A stretch of 64,000 nt of DNA from an uncultured Lachnospiraceae bacterium (GCA_934320895.1 CAKRFY010000003.1:102383-166382), one strand, 5' to 3'. Shown: positions 9,595 to 18,767, counted from the first letter of the stretch. Notes: generated by a model not told the origin, from the letters alone. Program-made: numbers and translations.

Positions 9595-9631
9595 AGCAAG
9601 TAGCAGAGCGTACCACAAATATCTGCTTGAT
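9595..9631 (+). repeat. Dispersed intergenic repeat, copy 2 (degenerate stem)
   Basis: The left flank AGCAAGTAGCAGAGCG is intact. The inner stem has decayed (TACCACAAATATCTGCT), so only about 4 base pairs remain. It lies 21 bases before the FliD-like gene start. Confidence 0.75.
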
Positions 9632-9651
9632 TAAAAAGGAGTGTGAGTATT

Positions 9652-10413
9652 ATGTCATCAATATTTTCAATAGGCGGTTCAAATAACGGCGCGTATAATA
9701 TGTTTTTTGCGGACAGCAGCAGTAAGAGTTCAAAAAATTCGGTGTCATCAGTTTTTGGTGAGACAAGTACATTGCTTGGTGATTATTCTATGATCAAATC
9801 AGGTGGCTATAAAAAGCTTTTAACTGCATATTACGCTTCACAGAAAACAGACAACAAGACCAGTAGTGGAACATCTTCGTCTGATTCCAAAACAACTTTA
9901 GTAGATATAAAGACAAATTCAGTTAAGTTAAAACAGTCTTTGTCAAAATTATCTGATTCTAAGTTATATGAGAAGAAAACTGATAAAGATGGAAATAAAG
10001 ACTATGACAGGGATGCTATTACTGGTGCAGTAAAAAGTTTTGTTGATGCATACAATAATTATGTCGATGCCAGCGGAAAAGCTGATTCGACAGGAATATT
10101 AAGAAGAAGCTTAAGCGTAGTTAAGAATACAAACGCTAATTCAGCGCTTCTTTCAAAGAGTGGTATCAGCATCGGAAAGGATAATAAACTTTCACTTGAT
10201 GAAGATACATTGAAGAAAACAGATGTGAATGTATTAAAGACTTTATTTACAGGTGTAGGTTCTTTGGGCGATACAATTTCATCAAAGGCATCTGAGAGTT
10301 ATGGTCTTGCAAATAGCGGTGTATTTACAAAAGATCACGCTGCCACATATACATATAGTGGGGCATATTCTACATTTGCAAACAGTAACAACTGGTTTAA
10401 TGGTCTTATGTAA
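9652..10413 (+). CDS. FliD C-terminal-like Ser/Lys-rich protein, function unknown
   Basis: About 253 residues. The N-terminal ~90 residues are Ser/Thr/Asn-rich low complexity with no signal peptide. The C-terminal half, with FVDAYNNYVDAS, a GISIGKDNKLSLDEDTL stretch and VNVLKTLF, resembles the last domain of flagellar cap protein FliD. No flagellar genes are nearby, so its role is open: an orphan flagellar-type secreted protein or a diverged surface protein. I prefer the ATG at 9652 (AAGGAG 10 bases away) over a GTG at 9643. A terminator follows at once. Confidence 0.6.
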   Translation: MSSIFSIGGSNNGAYNMFFADSSSKSSKNSVSSVFGETSTLLGDYSMIKSGGYKKLLTAYYASQKTDNKTSSGTSSSDSKTTLVDIKTNSVKLKQSLSKLSDSKLYEKKTDKDGNKDYDRDAITGAVKSFVDAYNNYVDASGKADSTGILRRSLSVVKNTNANSALLSKSGISIGKDNKLSLDEDTLKKTDVNVLKTLFTGVGSLGDTISSKASESYGLANSGVFTKDHAATYTYSGAYSTFANSNNWFNGLM

Positions 10414-10447
10414 TACACATTTGATGTGGGAGAGAAAGCTTGGCAAA

Positions 10448-10474
10448 GGGCAAAATATCTATTTTGCCCTTTTG
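10448..10474 (+). terminator. Rho-independent terminator
   Basis: Stem GGGCAAAAT (10448-10456) with ATTTTGCCC (10461-10469), short loop, then TTTT. It closes the FliD-like gene. Confidence 0.8.
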
Positions 10475-10483
10475 CATTGTTAT

Positions 10484-10522
10484 TAGCAAGCAGCAGAGCG
10501 GATCGTGAATATCCGCTTGACT
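10484..10522 (+). repeat. Dispersed intergenic palindromic repeat, copy 3
   Basis: Same layout as copy 1, with AGCGGAT and ATCCGCT arms around CGTGAAT (one arm base changes) and a TTGACT end. It lies 26 bases before the rsmE start and directly after the preceding terminator. Confidence 0.85.
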
Positions 10523-10548
10523 AAAATAATTTAGAAATGAGGAAAAGC

Positions 10549-11286
10549 ATGTATCGTTTTTATGTATCTAAAGAGCAGATCGCAGATGATAAGATTTATA
10601 TAGATGGGACGGATGTAAATCATATAAAAAATGTTTTGAGGCTTGAAAAAGGTGACTGGATAATTGCATGTGATAAGGATGGAAAAGATTATGTTTCAAG
10701 AATAAGTGATATGTCTTCAGAACAAGTGTTACTTGAGGTTGAAAAGGTTCAGGACTCAGATACGGAGCTTCCATGCAGAATAGTACTTTTTCAGGGGCTT
10801 CCTAAGAAAGACAAGATGGAGTTTATAATACAAAAGGCAGTAGAGCTTGGTGTATCTGAGATAGTACCTGTAGCTATGAAAAGATGTGTCGTAAAGTTAG
10901 ATGACAAGAAGGCTGATAAAAAGACAAAACGCTGGCAGACAATAGCTGAATCTGCTGCAAAACAGAGTGGCAGGGGTATTATTCCAAAGGTGGAAAACCC
11001 TGTAAGTATCAAAGAGGCATTTGACATTGCGGGCGGCTTAGAGTACAATATGATACCATATGAGTTACAGGACGGAATAGAAGAGTCGAGAAAAATAGTA
11101 AAAGAAGGCTGCACGAAAAAATCAGTTGGAATTTTTATCGGACCGGAGGGCGGTTTTGAAAAGGAAGAGGTCGATGAGGCTATATCAAGGGGGATTAAAC
11201 CAATATCCCTTGGAAAGAGAATTCTCAGGACAGAAACCGCTGGGATGGCTATAGTTTCCATTATGATGTTTGAAATGCAGGACTAA
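10549..11286 (+). CDS. rsmE: 16S rRNA (uracil-1498-N3)-methyltransferase
   Basis: 245 residues. The protein opens MYRFYVSKEQ, has the N-terminal PUA-like domain (HIKNVLRL), then the SPOUT/trefoil-knot region GIFIGPEGGFEKEE and LGKRILRTETA near the C terminus, all typical of RsmE. It methylates N3 of U1498 in 16S rRNA using SAM. The ATG at 10549 is preferred over 10537, since the upstream ATG overlaps the ATGAGGA ribosome site. It leads an operon with the cysteine desulfurase and ThiI. Confidence 0.93.
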   Translation: MYRFYVSKEQIADDKIYIDGTDVNHIKNVLRLEKGDWIIACDKDGKDYVSRISDMSSEQVLLEVEKVQDSDTELPCRIVLFQGLPKKDKMEFIIQKAVELGVSEIVPVAMKRCVVKLDDKKADKKTKRWQTIAESAAKQSGRGIIPKVENPVSIKEAFDIAGGLEYNMIPYELQDGIEESRKIVKEGCTKKSVGIFIGPEGGFEKEEVDEAISRGIKPISLGKRILRTETAGMAIVSIMMFEMQD

Positions 11287-11305
11287 GTACGGAGGAATAA
11301 AACAA

Positions 11306-12499
11306 ATGGAGGCTTATCTTGATAATGCTGCTACAACACAGGCATTTCCAGAAGTTTGTGATATAGTAAGAAAACTTATGATAACGGATTTTGGAAATCC
11401 ATCGTCAAAGCATACAAAAGGAATGCAGGCAGAAAATTATATAAATGAGGCAAAGGAGAATATTGCTGCAACTCTTAAGTGCCAGCAAAAAGAGATAGTA
11501 TTTACATCTGGTGGAACAGAGTCGAACAATATGGCACTTATCGGTACGGTTTTAGCAAATAAAAGAGCAGGAAAGCATATTATCACGACGAGAATAGAAC
11601 ATGCATCTGTGCATGAACCGTTAGCTTTTCTTGAAGAGATGGGTTATGAGGTGACTTATCTTAAGGTAGACAGACTTGGCCATGTAGACGAAAAAGAGCT
11701 TGCATCGGCTATAAGGGATGACACTGTTCTTGTATCAGTCATGTTTGTAAATAATGAGATTGGTGCTGTAGAAGATATCAAAAAAATATCAGATATTATA
11801 AAAAGCAAAAACAAAAACACTATTTTTCATGTAGATGCTATCCAGGCTTACGGAAAATATAAGATAGTACCCAAAAAGCTTGGAATCGATCTTATGTCAG
11901 TAAGTGGTCATAAGATACATGGTCCTAAGGGAAGTGGATTTTTGTATATAAAAGAAAATACAAAGATAAGACCTATAATTTTTGGTGGTGGACAGCAGAA
12001 GGGTATGCGTTCTGGAACGGAGAATGTTCCGGCTATAGCAGGTCTTGGACTTGCCGCTAAGATGATGTATGACAGTCATAGCGAAAAAGTAGAAAGACTT
12101 TATGAATTAAAGAAAAAGCTTATCGATGGCCTTTATAAGATTGGCAATGATAATAAAAATAGTGATGATTCATGTGGTGTAGTTATAAATGGCATTGATG
12201 GTATTGATATAAAGGAAACAGCACCACATATAGTAAGTGCATCTTTTTATGGAATAAAAAGTGAGGTGCTTCTTCATGCACTTGCTGCAAAGGGTGTATA
12301 TGTTTCATCAGGTTCTGCATGTTCATCAAATCATCCAGACCTAAGTGGTACATTAAAGGCAATCGGTGTAAGTGACGAGCTTCTTGATTCGACGATAAGA
12401 TTCAGTTTTTCAGTTGAGACAACAAACGAGCAGATAGAATATGCACTGGAAGTATTAGCAAAGCAGCTTCCGATATTGAAAAGATTTATTAAACAGTAG
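11306..12499 (+). CDS. Cysteine desulfurase, probable sulfur donor for ThiI
   Basis: 397 residues, NifS/IscS class V aminotransferase fold. The PLP lysine is in SGHKIHGPKG (Lys203) and the persulfide-forming cysteine is in SSGSACSSNHP (Cys339). It converts cysteine to alanine and an enzyme-bound persulfide. GGAGGA lies 9 bases before the chosen ATG. The gene immediately downstream is thiI, the arrangement of Bacillus NifZ-ThiI, so the sulfur probably goes to 4-thiouridine in tRNA and perhaps thiamine, rather than to iron-sulfur cluster assembly. Confidence 0.92.
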   Translation: MEAYLDNAATTQAFPEVCDIVRKLMITDFGNPSSKHTKGMQAENYINEAKENIAATLKCQQKEIVFTSGGTESNNMALIGTVLANKRAGKHIITTRIEHASVHEPLAFLEEMGYEVTYLKVDRLGHVDEKELASAIRDDTVLVSVMFVNNEIGAVEDIKKISDIIKSKNKNTIFHVDAIQAYGKYKIVPKKLGIDLMSVSGHKIHGPKGSGFLYIKENTKIRPIIFGGGQQKGMRSGTENVPAIAGLGLAAKMMYDSHSEKVERLYELKKKLIDGLYKIGNDNKNSDDSCGVVINGIDGIDIKETAPHIVSASFYGIKSEVLLHALAAKGVYVSSGSACSSNHPDLSGTLKAIGVSDELLDSTIRFSFSVETTNEQIEYALEVLAKQLPILKRFIKQ

Positions 12500-12526
12500 T
12501 ACATTATAAAGAAAATGGAGGAAAAA

Positions 12527-13708
12527 ATGGCGCAGGGATTTTTATTAAAATACGCAGAAATAGGTGTTAAAGGAAAAAACCGTTATAAATTTGAAGATGC
12601 ATTATGCAATCAGATAAGACTCAGACTTTCTGAAATTGATGGAGAATTTACAGTTGAAAAGGAGTCGGGAAGAGTATTTGTTCAGGCTGATGGAGATTTT
12701 GATTTTGATGAGGTTATCGAAACATTGCAGAGAGTATTCGGTCTTGCGGGTATTAGTCCGGTTGAAGTTGTTGAGGATAAAAGCTGGGACAATGTGACAA
12801 AGGCAGTTGGAGATTTCGTAGAAAAACAGTATGACAAATGCGATTTTTCATTTAAGGTAAAGTCAAAGAGAAGTGATAAGCATTATCCATATACATCACC
12901 AGAGGTTTGTGTTGAGATGGGAGGATATCTTCTTGACAGATTTCCGGAGCTTTCAGTAGATGTGCATAACCCTGATGTCTATATCTGGGTAGAGATAAGA
13001 GAAAAAGCGTATGTTTATTCAAAGGTATATAAAGGAATCGGCGGTATGCCTCTTGGCACGGCAGGAAAGGCAATGCTTCTTTTGTCAGGTGGAATTGACA
13101 GTCCGGTTGCTGGATATATGATTTCAAAGAGAGGTGTATGGATAGACGCAGTATATTTTCATGCACCACCATATACAAGTGAGAGAGCAAAGCAGAAGGT
13201 TGTTGATCTTGCAAAACTTGTTTCTAAATATACTGGAAAGATAAGACTTCATGTTGTTAATTTCACAGACATTCAGATGTATATTTATGAGCAGTGTCCT
13301 CATGAGGAACTTACTATTATTATGAGAAGATATATGATGAGGATAGCGCAACACCTTGCAAAGGAAAATGATTGTCTCGGACTCATCACCGGAGAGAGTA
13401 TAGGTCAGGTGGCAAGTCAGACAATGCAGAGTCTTGCTGCTACAAATGAAGTGTGTGACATTCCTGTTTACAGACCTCTTATTGCATTTGATAAGCAGGA
13501 TATAGTTGACATTTCTGAAAAGATTGGAACTTATGAGACATCTATACAGCCATATGAGGATTGTTGCACGATATTTGTGGCAAAACATCCTGTTACTAAA
13601 CCAAACCTTAAGGCAATAAATAAATCAGAAGAAAATCTTAAGGAAAAGATTGACGAGATGGTAAAAGAGGCTCTTGATACTATCGAGATAATCGAAATTG
13701 GGAAATAA
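12527..13708 (+). CDS. thiI: tRNA 4-thiouridine synthetase ThiI
   Basis: 393 residues: N-terminal ferredoxin-like region, THUMP domain (about 60-165) and PP-loop ATPase with SGGIDS at residues 187-192. The length matches Bacillus-type ThiI, and the C-terminal rhodanese domain of the E. coli enzyme is absent. It adenylates U8 of tRNA and inserts sulfur from the upstream desulfurase. The ATG at 12527 has GGAGG five bases before it; an upstream ATG at 12515 lies before that site and is unlikely. Confidence 0.94.
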   Translation: MAQGFLLKYAEIGVKGKNRYKFEDALCNQIRLRLSEIDGEFTVEKESGRVFVQADGDFDFDEVIETLQRVFGLAGISPVEVVEDKSWDNVTKAVGDFVEKQYDKCDFSFKVKSKRSDKHYPYTSPEVCVEMGGYLLDRFPELSVDVHNPDVYIWVEIREKAYVYSKVYKGIGGMPLGTAGKAMLLLSGGIDSPVAGYMISKRGVWIDAVYFHAPPYTSERAKQKVVDLAKLVSKYTGKIRLHVVNFTDIQMYIYEQCPHEELTIIMRRYMMRIAQHLAKENDCLGLITGESIGQVASQTMQSLAATNEVCDIPVYRPLIAFDKQDIVDISEKIGTYETSIQPYEDCCTIFVAKHPVTKPNLKAINKSEENLKEKIDEMVKEALDTIEIIEIGK

Positions 13709-13732
13709 GAATCAGGATAAAAATAATAGGCA

Positions 13733-13780
13733 AAAAAGAGAACACCGCAGATATTTAAATATGTATCGTAAGGTGTTCTC
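13733..13780 (-). terminator. Terminator for the HPr-like gene (minus strand)
   Basis: A perfect 9-bp stem (13738-13746 with 13772-13780). The T run lies only on the minus-strand side (the plus strand shows AAAAAA before the stem), so it terminates leftward transcription. It may also stop thiI transcripts less efficiently. Confidence 0.7.
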
Positions 13781-13860
13781 TGAAATTGCATTTAAAATTG
13801 AGAAGGCAGTGCCTTCCCGGTGTTTAGTATAAACTGTCGTGTCCTGTATGACACACTCTT

Positions 13861-14094
13861 TTACTCAACGATGTAAGGTTCTAATGTTTTAAGGATATCA
13901 TCCATATTGTCATCATCATGAATGTTTAAGTCGATGGCCTTTGAAAGGTCAAGACTGAAAATTCCCATGATAGATTTTGCATCGATGACATATCTTCCTG
14001 AAACTAAATCAAAATCTGTGTTGAATTTAGTTACATCATTTACAAATGCCTTTACTTTGTCGATAGAGTTTAAAGAAATCTTTACGGTTTTCAT
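13861..14094 (-). CDS. HPr-like protein lacking the phosphorylatable histidine
   Basis: 77 residues. The length and the segment AKSIMGIFSLDLSKAIDL match the second half of HPr/Crh (Ser46 region and following helix). The position of the HPr active-site HARPA is occupied by VNDVTKFNTDF, so no His15 equivalent is visible and PTS phosphotransfer is unlikely. It may be regulatory (Crh-like, through the Ser region) or serve another function. GGGAGG lies 8 bases before the ATG at 14094. It is monocistronic, with its own promoter and terminator. Confidence 0.75.
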   Translation of the reverse strand: MKTVKISLNSIDKVKAFVNDVTKFNTDFDLVSGRYVIDAKSIMGIFSLDLSKAIDLNIHDDDNMDDILKTLEPYIVE

Positions 14095-14128
14095 ACTAAC
14101 TACCTCCCTTATATTTTGTTCATATATA

Positions 14129-14157
14129 ATACTAGACATTGAGTAACAAAAAGTCAA
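14129..14157 (-). promoter_or_regulatory. Promoter for the HPr-like gene
   Basis: On the minus strand, TTGACT (14152-14157), 17-base spacer and TAGTAT (14129-14134), about 35 bases before the start codon. Confidence 0.6.
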
Positions 14158-14274
14158 TATACAATGTAGCCAAAAAAAATGGTATAAGTGTGTATATAGT
14201 TACTATTAGATTGTAAATAATTGATAAAATATGAAAATGTTTTGTAATATGTAACAAAAAACAGAGGTGATTTT

Positions 14275-14302
14275 TTGACATAAAACATAAAATATATATT
14301 AT
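14275..14302 (+). promoter_or_regulatory. Promoter for the mtaB-ireB-ruvX operon
   Basis: A perfect TTGACA (14275-14280), 16-base spacer and TATTAT (14297-14302). The leader before the GTG start would be very short, about 14 bases. Confidence 0.7.
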
Positions 14303-14322
14303 AAATTACAAGGAGGAAAAAA

Positions 14323-15696
14323 GTGCGAGTTGCTTTTTTGACATTAGGTTGTAAGGTTAATTCTTATGAGACAGAAAAGATGAAGATAAATTTTGAGAAA
14401 AAAGGGCATATGGTTGTTGCATTTGAAGAAAAAGCAGATGTATATATTATAAATACATGTACTGTTACAAATATTGCTGACAGGAAGTCAAGAAAAATGC
14501 TTCATCGTGCAAAACGTTTAAATCCAGAGGCTATTATAGTGGCTACCGGGTGTTATGTTGATTCTGCAAAAGCAAAAGGTGAGGTTGACGAGAGTGTAGA
14601 TCTGTTTATCTCAAATAGTGAAAAAGATGATCTTGTTGAAATTGTTTTGGAAAAGCTATACCAGGTAAATGGTCATGCTATGGAATATAATAACAGCGGG
14701 GAAGTATTACTAAATGAAACATCTCACAGCAATATGTCACAGGCCGCTATTGATGAGGAACACACCAGAGCTTATATAAAGATACAGGATGGATGCAATC
14801 AGTTTTGTACATATTGTATTATTCCTTATGTGAGGGGGCCTTTAAGAAGTAAGTCCGTTGATAAGATAACTGATGAAGTTAAGAAATTATCGGAGCAGGG
14901 ATACAAAGAAATAGTAGTTACGGGTATTCATCTTTCTTCGTATGGTGTTAATGGCAAAAAATCAGGAGCGTTTCTTGAAAAGGAGGGAAAACCTCTGCTT
15001 GAAGCATTGGAGGCGATAAACAGGGTGCCTGGAATAGAGAGGATACGCCTTGGATCACTTGAGCCAAGGATAATAACGGATGAGTTTGTAAAGAGATTAT
15101 CGCAAATATCTGCAATTTGTCCTCATTTTCATTTATCACTTCAAAGTGGAAGTGACAGTGTGCTTAAAAGAATGAACAGACATTATACTTCAGCACAGTA
15201 TCTTGAAGGTGTGAGGATACTTGAAAAATATTTTGAAAATCCGGCGGTGACAACGGATATAATTGTAGGTTTTCCTATGGAAACAGAGGATGAGTTTGTG
15301 GAAACACTTGAATTTACTGAAAAAGTCCGGTTTGCTCAGATACATGTTTTTAAATATTCAAGAAGACAGGGAACAGTTGCAGATAGGATGGATGGGCAGA
15401 TAACAGAGAGTGAAAAATCTGTACGAAGTGAAAGACTTATAACCAAAGAAAAGATTCTTGAAAGAGAATATATGGACAGAGCATTAAAAAAAGAAGAAAA
15501 AGTTTTATTTGAAGAAGTTACTGAGATTAATGGAAAAAAATATATAACAGGATATAATGAAAGATATATCAGAATTGCCGTAAATGCTGAAAATATTGAG
15601 GATTCACAGGATAAATGCAATAAGATAATCAGCGTAGGGATCATCGGAAAAGTAAATGATGATGTGGTTCTTGGCGAAATAAATGACAACTTTTAA
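14323..15696 (+). CDS. mtaB: tRNA ms2t6A37 methylthiotransferase MtaB
   Basis: 457 residues, GTG start with AGGAGG. UPF0004 N-terminal domain with three cluster cysteines (LGCKVNSYE, NTCTVTN, TGCY); radical SAM motif CNQFCTYC (Cys158, Cys162, Cys165); C-terminal TRAM-like segment. The opening LGCKVNSYETEKM is characteristic of MtaB rather than MiaB or RimO. It adds a methylthio group to t6A37 of ANN-decoding tRNAs. It heads the ireB-ruvX cluster. Confidence 0.92.
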   Translation: MRVAFLTLGCKVNSYETEKMKINFEKKGHMVVAFEEKADVYIINTCTVTNIADRKSRKMLHRAKRLNPEAIIVATGCYVDSAKAKGEVDESVDLFISNSEKDDLVEIVLEKLYQVNGHAMEYNNSGEVLLNETSHSNMSQAAIDEEHTRAYIKIQDGCNQFCTYCIIPYVRGPLRSKSVDKITDEVKKLSEQGYKEIVVTGIHLSSYGVNGKKSGAFLEKEGKPLLEALEAINRVPGIERIRLGSLEPRIITDEFVKRLSQISAICPHFHLSLQSGSDSVLKRMNRHYTSAQYLEGVRILEKYFENPAVTTDIIVGFPMETEDEFVETLEFTEKVRFAQIHVFKYSRRQGTVADRMDGQITESEKSVRSERLITKEKILEREYMDRALKKEEKVLFEEVTEINGKKYITGYNERYIRIAVNAENIEDSQDKCNKIISVGIIGKVNDDVVLGEINDNF

Positions 15697-15785
15697 GAAA
15701 AATTATATTGTTTTTTTTTGCTGAATATATTAGTATATATGTATATATTTTTGAACGTGAAAAGAAATGGAGGTTTACTGCCTTT

Positions 15786-16046
15786 ATGCAGGAAATAAAT
15801 AATACACAATATTTTAAAGTACAAAAAGATCAGGTAATTGAAGTTAAGGATGTTATTGCAAGAGTATATGAAGCTCTTACAGAAAAAGGTTACAATCCGG
15901 TTAATCAGATAGTCGGTTATGTTATGAGTGGTGATCCGACATATATTACAAGTCACAAGGGTGCGAGAAGTCTTATCAGACGCGTTGAGCGTGATGAGAT
16001 CATTGAGCTTCTTTTAGAGGACTATATTAAGAATAATTTTAAATAA
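15786..16046 (+). CDS. ireB: IreB-family regulatory phosphoprotein (UPF0297)
   Basis: 86 residues, strongly conserved: YFKV near the start, YEALTEKGYNPVNQIVGY, SGDPTYITSH and the RRVERDE helix. In Enterococcus IreB is phosphorylated by the PASTA kinase IreK on N-terminal threonines and tunes cephalosporin tolerance. A Thr at position 7 (NNTQYF) is retained here. The start fits the family, but GGAGG lies an unusually long 12 bases upstream, with no better start in frame. The order ireB-ruvX-DUF1292 is the classical Firmicutes block. Confidence 0.9.
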   Translation: MQEINNTQYFKVQKDQVIEVKDVIARVYEALTEKGYNPVNQIVGYVMSGDPTYITSHKGARSLIRRVERDEIIELLLEDYIKNNFK

Positions 16047-16075
16047 AAATATAGAAAGATTAAACGGGTGAATAT

Positions 16076-16501
16076 ATGAGAATCATGGGGCTTGATTATG
16101 GCGCAAAGACAGTAGGTGTTGCAATTAGTGATGAGATGCTTATTACAGCACAGCCTGTTGAAACTATAAAGCGTGAACGTCCGACAAAACTCAGACAGAC
16201 TCTTGCAAGGATTGAGACTTTGATGAAAGAATATGATGTAGACAGAGTAGTTATCGGTCTGCCTAAAAAGCTGAACAATGAAGAGGGCGAGCGTTGTGAA
16301 AAGACAAGAGAGTTCGGTGATATGGTAGAAAGAAGAAGCGGACTTGAAGTTGTATATCAGGATGAACGTCTTACTACAGTTCAGGCGGATAATGTGCTTT
16401 CAGAAGGCGGAATACGTAAGGATAAGAGAAAGCAGTATATAGATAAGATGGCAGCATCGTTGATCTTACAGAGTTATTTAGATGGTTTGGATCGTAAATA
16501 G
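16076..16501 (+). CDS. ruvX: Holliday junction resolvase-like protein RuvX/YqgF
   Basis: 141 residues with an RNase H-like fold: MRIMGLDYGAKTVGVAISDE (catalytic Asp7), the VIGLPKK strand and VVYQDERLTTVQA carrying the second acidic site. YqgF proteins are implicated in 16S pre-rRNA 5' end processing and possibly junction resolution. It is co-transcribed between ireB and the DUF1292 gene. Confidence 0.9.
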   Translation: MRIMGLDYGAKTVGVAISDEMLITAQPVETIKRERPTKLRQTLARIETLMKEYDVDRVVIGLPKKLNNEEGERCEKTREFGDMVERRSGLEVVYQDERLTTVQADNVLSEGGIRKDKRKQYIDKMAASLILQSYLDGLDRK

Positions 16502-16603
16502 ATTTTATAAAATATAAATGTTCAAAAATTCATTATTCATAGTGGCAGGTCTCGTTGTTGTACGGGATTTCTGTCTGTTTATAGCGAAAGGATACAATTT
16601 AAT

Positions 16604-16876
16604 ATGGAAGAAAATAAGGAAACTAAAGTTGTTAATTTTACAACAGACGATGGAGAGAAAATTCCTTTTTTTGTGGTAGAAGAAACTAAGATAGCGGGAG
16701 AAAATTATCTGCTTGTTACTGATAGTGAGGATGATGAAGCGGATGCATATATTCTTAGAGAAGTTTCTGAAAACACGGAAGAAAATTTTTATGAGATGCT
16801 CGAGGATGATGAAAAGATAAATGCAATCTCAAAAGTATTTGCGGAATTATTAGATGACGTGGAATTTGAAAATTAA
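16604..16876 (+). CDS. DUF1292-family acidic protein (YrzB-like)
   Basis: 90 residues, very acidic. It shows the DUF1292 pattern: a beta segment ending in FFVVEE, then NYLLVTDSEDDEADAYILRE. Function is unknown for the family. It occupies the standard place after ruvX. The 102 bases before it hold no clear promoter. Confidence 0.82.
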   Translation: MEENKETKVVNFTTDDGEKIPFFVVEETKIAGENYLLVTDSEDDEADAYILREVSENTEENFYEMLEDDEKINAISKVFAELLDDVEFEN

Positions 16877-16896
16877 ATGAAAGGCAGGGAAAAAAA

Positions 16897-18723
16897 TTGA
16901 AAACAGAGGCAGAAAACTCTCAGAATGAGAATATCAATATAGAAGAGTCGGCGAGTGAAGAAAAAGTTGTAAAGAGACCGGGAAGACCAAGAAGAAAAAC
17001 AACTGACAGACCGGCATCTGCAAGAAGGCCTTTAGCAAGGGGAGCAAGGAAAAAAGAGGATGCTCCGCTTGGAAAAGGGCTTAAGATCATACCACTTGGT
17101 GGTTTAGAGCAGATAGGTATGAATATTACAGCATTTGAATATGAGGATAGCATAGTTGTAGTAGATTGTGGTCTGTCATTCCCGGAGGATGAAATGCTTG
17201 GTATCGATCTTGTTATACCAGATATCACTTATCTCAAGGAGAATATAGAAAAAGTTAAAGGTTTTGTTATTACACATGGTCATGAGGATCATATAGGAGC
17301 ACTTCCTTATGTATTAAAAGAGATAAATGTACCAGTTTATGCTACAAAACTTACAATGGGACTTATCGACAATAAATTAAAAGAACATGTGCTTCCAAAG
17401 CCTGTTAAGAGAAAAGTTGTCAAATATGGTCAGTCAATAAATCTTGGATGTTTCAGAATAGAGTTTATCAGAACAAATCATAGTATTTCAGATGCAGCAG
17501 CACTTGCAATATTTTCGCCAGCAGGAATAGTTGTACACACAGGTGACTTTAAGGTTGATTATACTCCGGTAAATGGAGAGACCATTGACCTTCAGAGATT
17601 TGCTGAACTTGGCAAAAAGGGTGTACTTGCGCTGATGTGTGACAGTACAAATGTTATGAAACCTGGATATACCATGTCTGAGAGAACAGTAGGAAAAACA
17701 TTTGACAATATATTTGCTGACAATGAAAAACACAGGATAATAGTTGCCACATTTGCGTCAAATGTTGACAGAGTGCAGCAGATAATAAATTCGGCAGAGA
17801 AATATGGAAGAAAGGTTGTTATAGAGGGACGCAGTATGGTAAATGTCATCACTACTGCGACAGAACTTGGATATCTTGATGTTCCAAAAAATATCATTAT
17901 AGAAATGGAACAGATGAAAAATTATCCGCCTGAAAAGCTTGTACTTATAACAACCGGAAGCCAGGGTGAAGCGATGGCAGCTCTTTCAAGAATGGCTGCA
18001 AATCTGCATAGAAAAGTTTCTATAGAACCAGGTGATACAGTAATTTTTAGTTCAAGACCAATTCCTGGAAATGAGAAAAATGTTTCAAAAGTTATAAATG
18101 AACTTGCACAAAAAGGTGCAAAAGTTATAGTACAGGACACGCATGTATCAGGTCATGCTTCACAGGAGGAGATAAAACTTATATATTCTCTTACAAGACC
18201 AAAATATGCGATACCTGTACATGGGGAATACCAACACTTGAAGGCACATGCAGAACTTGCACAGGGAATGGGTATACCTAAGGAAAATACGATAGTATTG
18301 TCTTCAGGCGATGTCCTTGAACTTACACAGGAGAGAGCAACACTTATAGGCAAGGTTCAGGCACAGGGTATAATGGTAGATGGACTTGGAGTTGGAGATG
18401 TAGGAAATATTGTTCTTAGAGACAGACAGCATCTTTCTGAAAATGGTCTTATTATCATTGTACTTACACTTGAAAAATATACTAATCAGCTTCTTGCAGG
18501 GCCTGATATTGTTTCAAGAGGGTTTGTGTATGTGAGAGAGTCAGAATATCTTATGGATGAGGCAAAGAGTATTGTATATGCAGCGCTTGAGAGATGCCTT
18601 GACAATAAAGTTTCTGATTGGAGCAAGATAAAGACGGAGATAAAAGATAGTCTTAGTGATTATCTTTGGAAGAAAATGAAACGTAATCCTATGATCTTAC
18701 CTATTATTATGGAGGTTGAATAG
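16897..18723 (+). CDS. rnj: Ribonuclease J with a basic N-terminal extension
   Basis: 608 residues. Metallo-beta-lactamase core with HGHEDHIGA (from His127), beta-CASP domain with a GRSM motif, and the HVSGHA C-terminal metal motif. RNase J is the 5'-3' exonuclease and endonuclease of Firmicutes mRNA decay. The first ~65 residues precede the usual start (KIIPLGGLEQIGMN) and include an AT-hook-like KRPGRPRRK and further Arg-rich stretches, possibly an RNA-binding arm. The start is a TTG with a weak GCAGGG site. Internal starts closer to the core are possible. Confidence 0.92.
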   Translation: MKTEAENSQNENINIEESASEEKVVKRPGRPRRKTTDRPASARRPLARGARKKEDAPLGKGLKIIPLGGLEQIGMNITAFEYEDSIVVVDCGLSFPEDEMLGIDLVIPDITYLKENIEKVKGFVITHGHEDHIGALPYVLKEINVPVYATKLTMGLIDNKLKEHVLPKPVKRKVVKYGQSINLGCFRIEFIRTNHSISDAAALAIFSPAGIVVHTGDFKVDYTPVNGETIDLQRFAELGKKGVLALMCDSTNVMKPGYTMSERTVGKTFDNIFADNEKHRIIVATFASNVDRVQQIINSAEKYGRKVVIEGRSMVNVITTATELGYLDVPKNIIIEMEQMKNYPPEKLVLITTGSQGEAMAALSRMAANLHRKVSIEPGDTVIFSSRPIPGNEKNVSKVINELAQKGAKVIVQDTHVSGHASQEEIKLIYSLTRPKYAIPVHGEYQHLKAHAELAQGMGIPKENTIVLSSGDVLELTQERATLIGKVQAQGIMVDGLGVGDVGNIVLRDRQHLSENGLIIIVLTLEKYTNQLLAGPDIVSRGFVYVRESEYLMDEAKSIVYAALERCLDNKVSDWSKIKTEIKDSLSDYLWKKMKRNPMILPIIMEVE

Positions 18724-18730
18724 TGCTATA

Positions 18731-18767
18731 AGCAAGTAGTAGAGCGGATTGTGAATATCCGTTTGAC
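18731..18767 (+). repeat. Dispersed intergenic palindromic repeat, copy 4
   Basis: AGCAAGTAGTAG, then AGCGGAT, loop TGTGAAT and ATCCGT, ending TTGAC. It starts 8 bases after the RNase J stop. Its last bases form the -35 box of the candidate ylbF promoter. Confidence 0.85.

Noticed and set aside
10791..11261. Long minus-strand open frame opposite rsmE
   Set aside because: Rsme motifs and the ribosome site are all on the plus strand; the minus frame shows no recognisable motifs or ribosome site.
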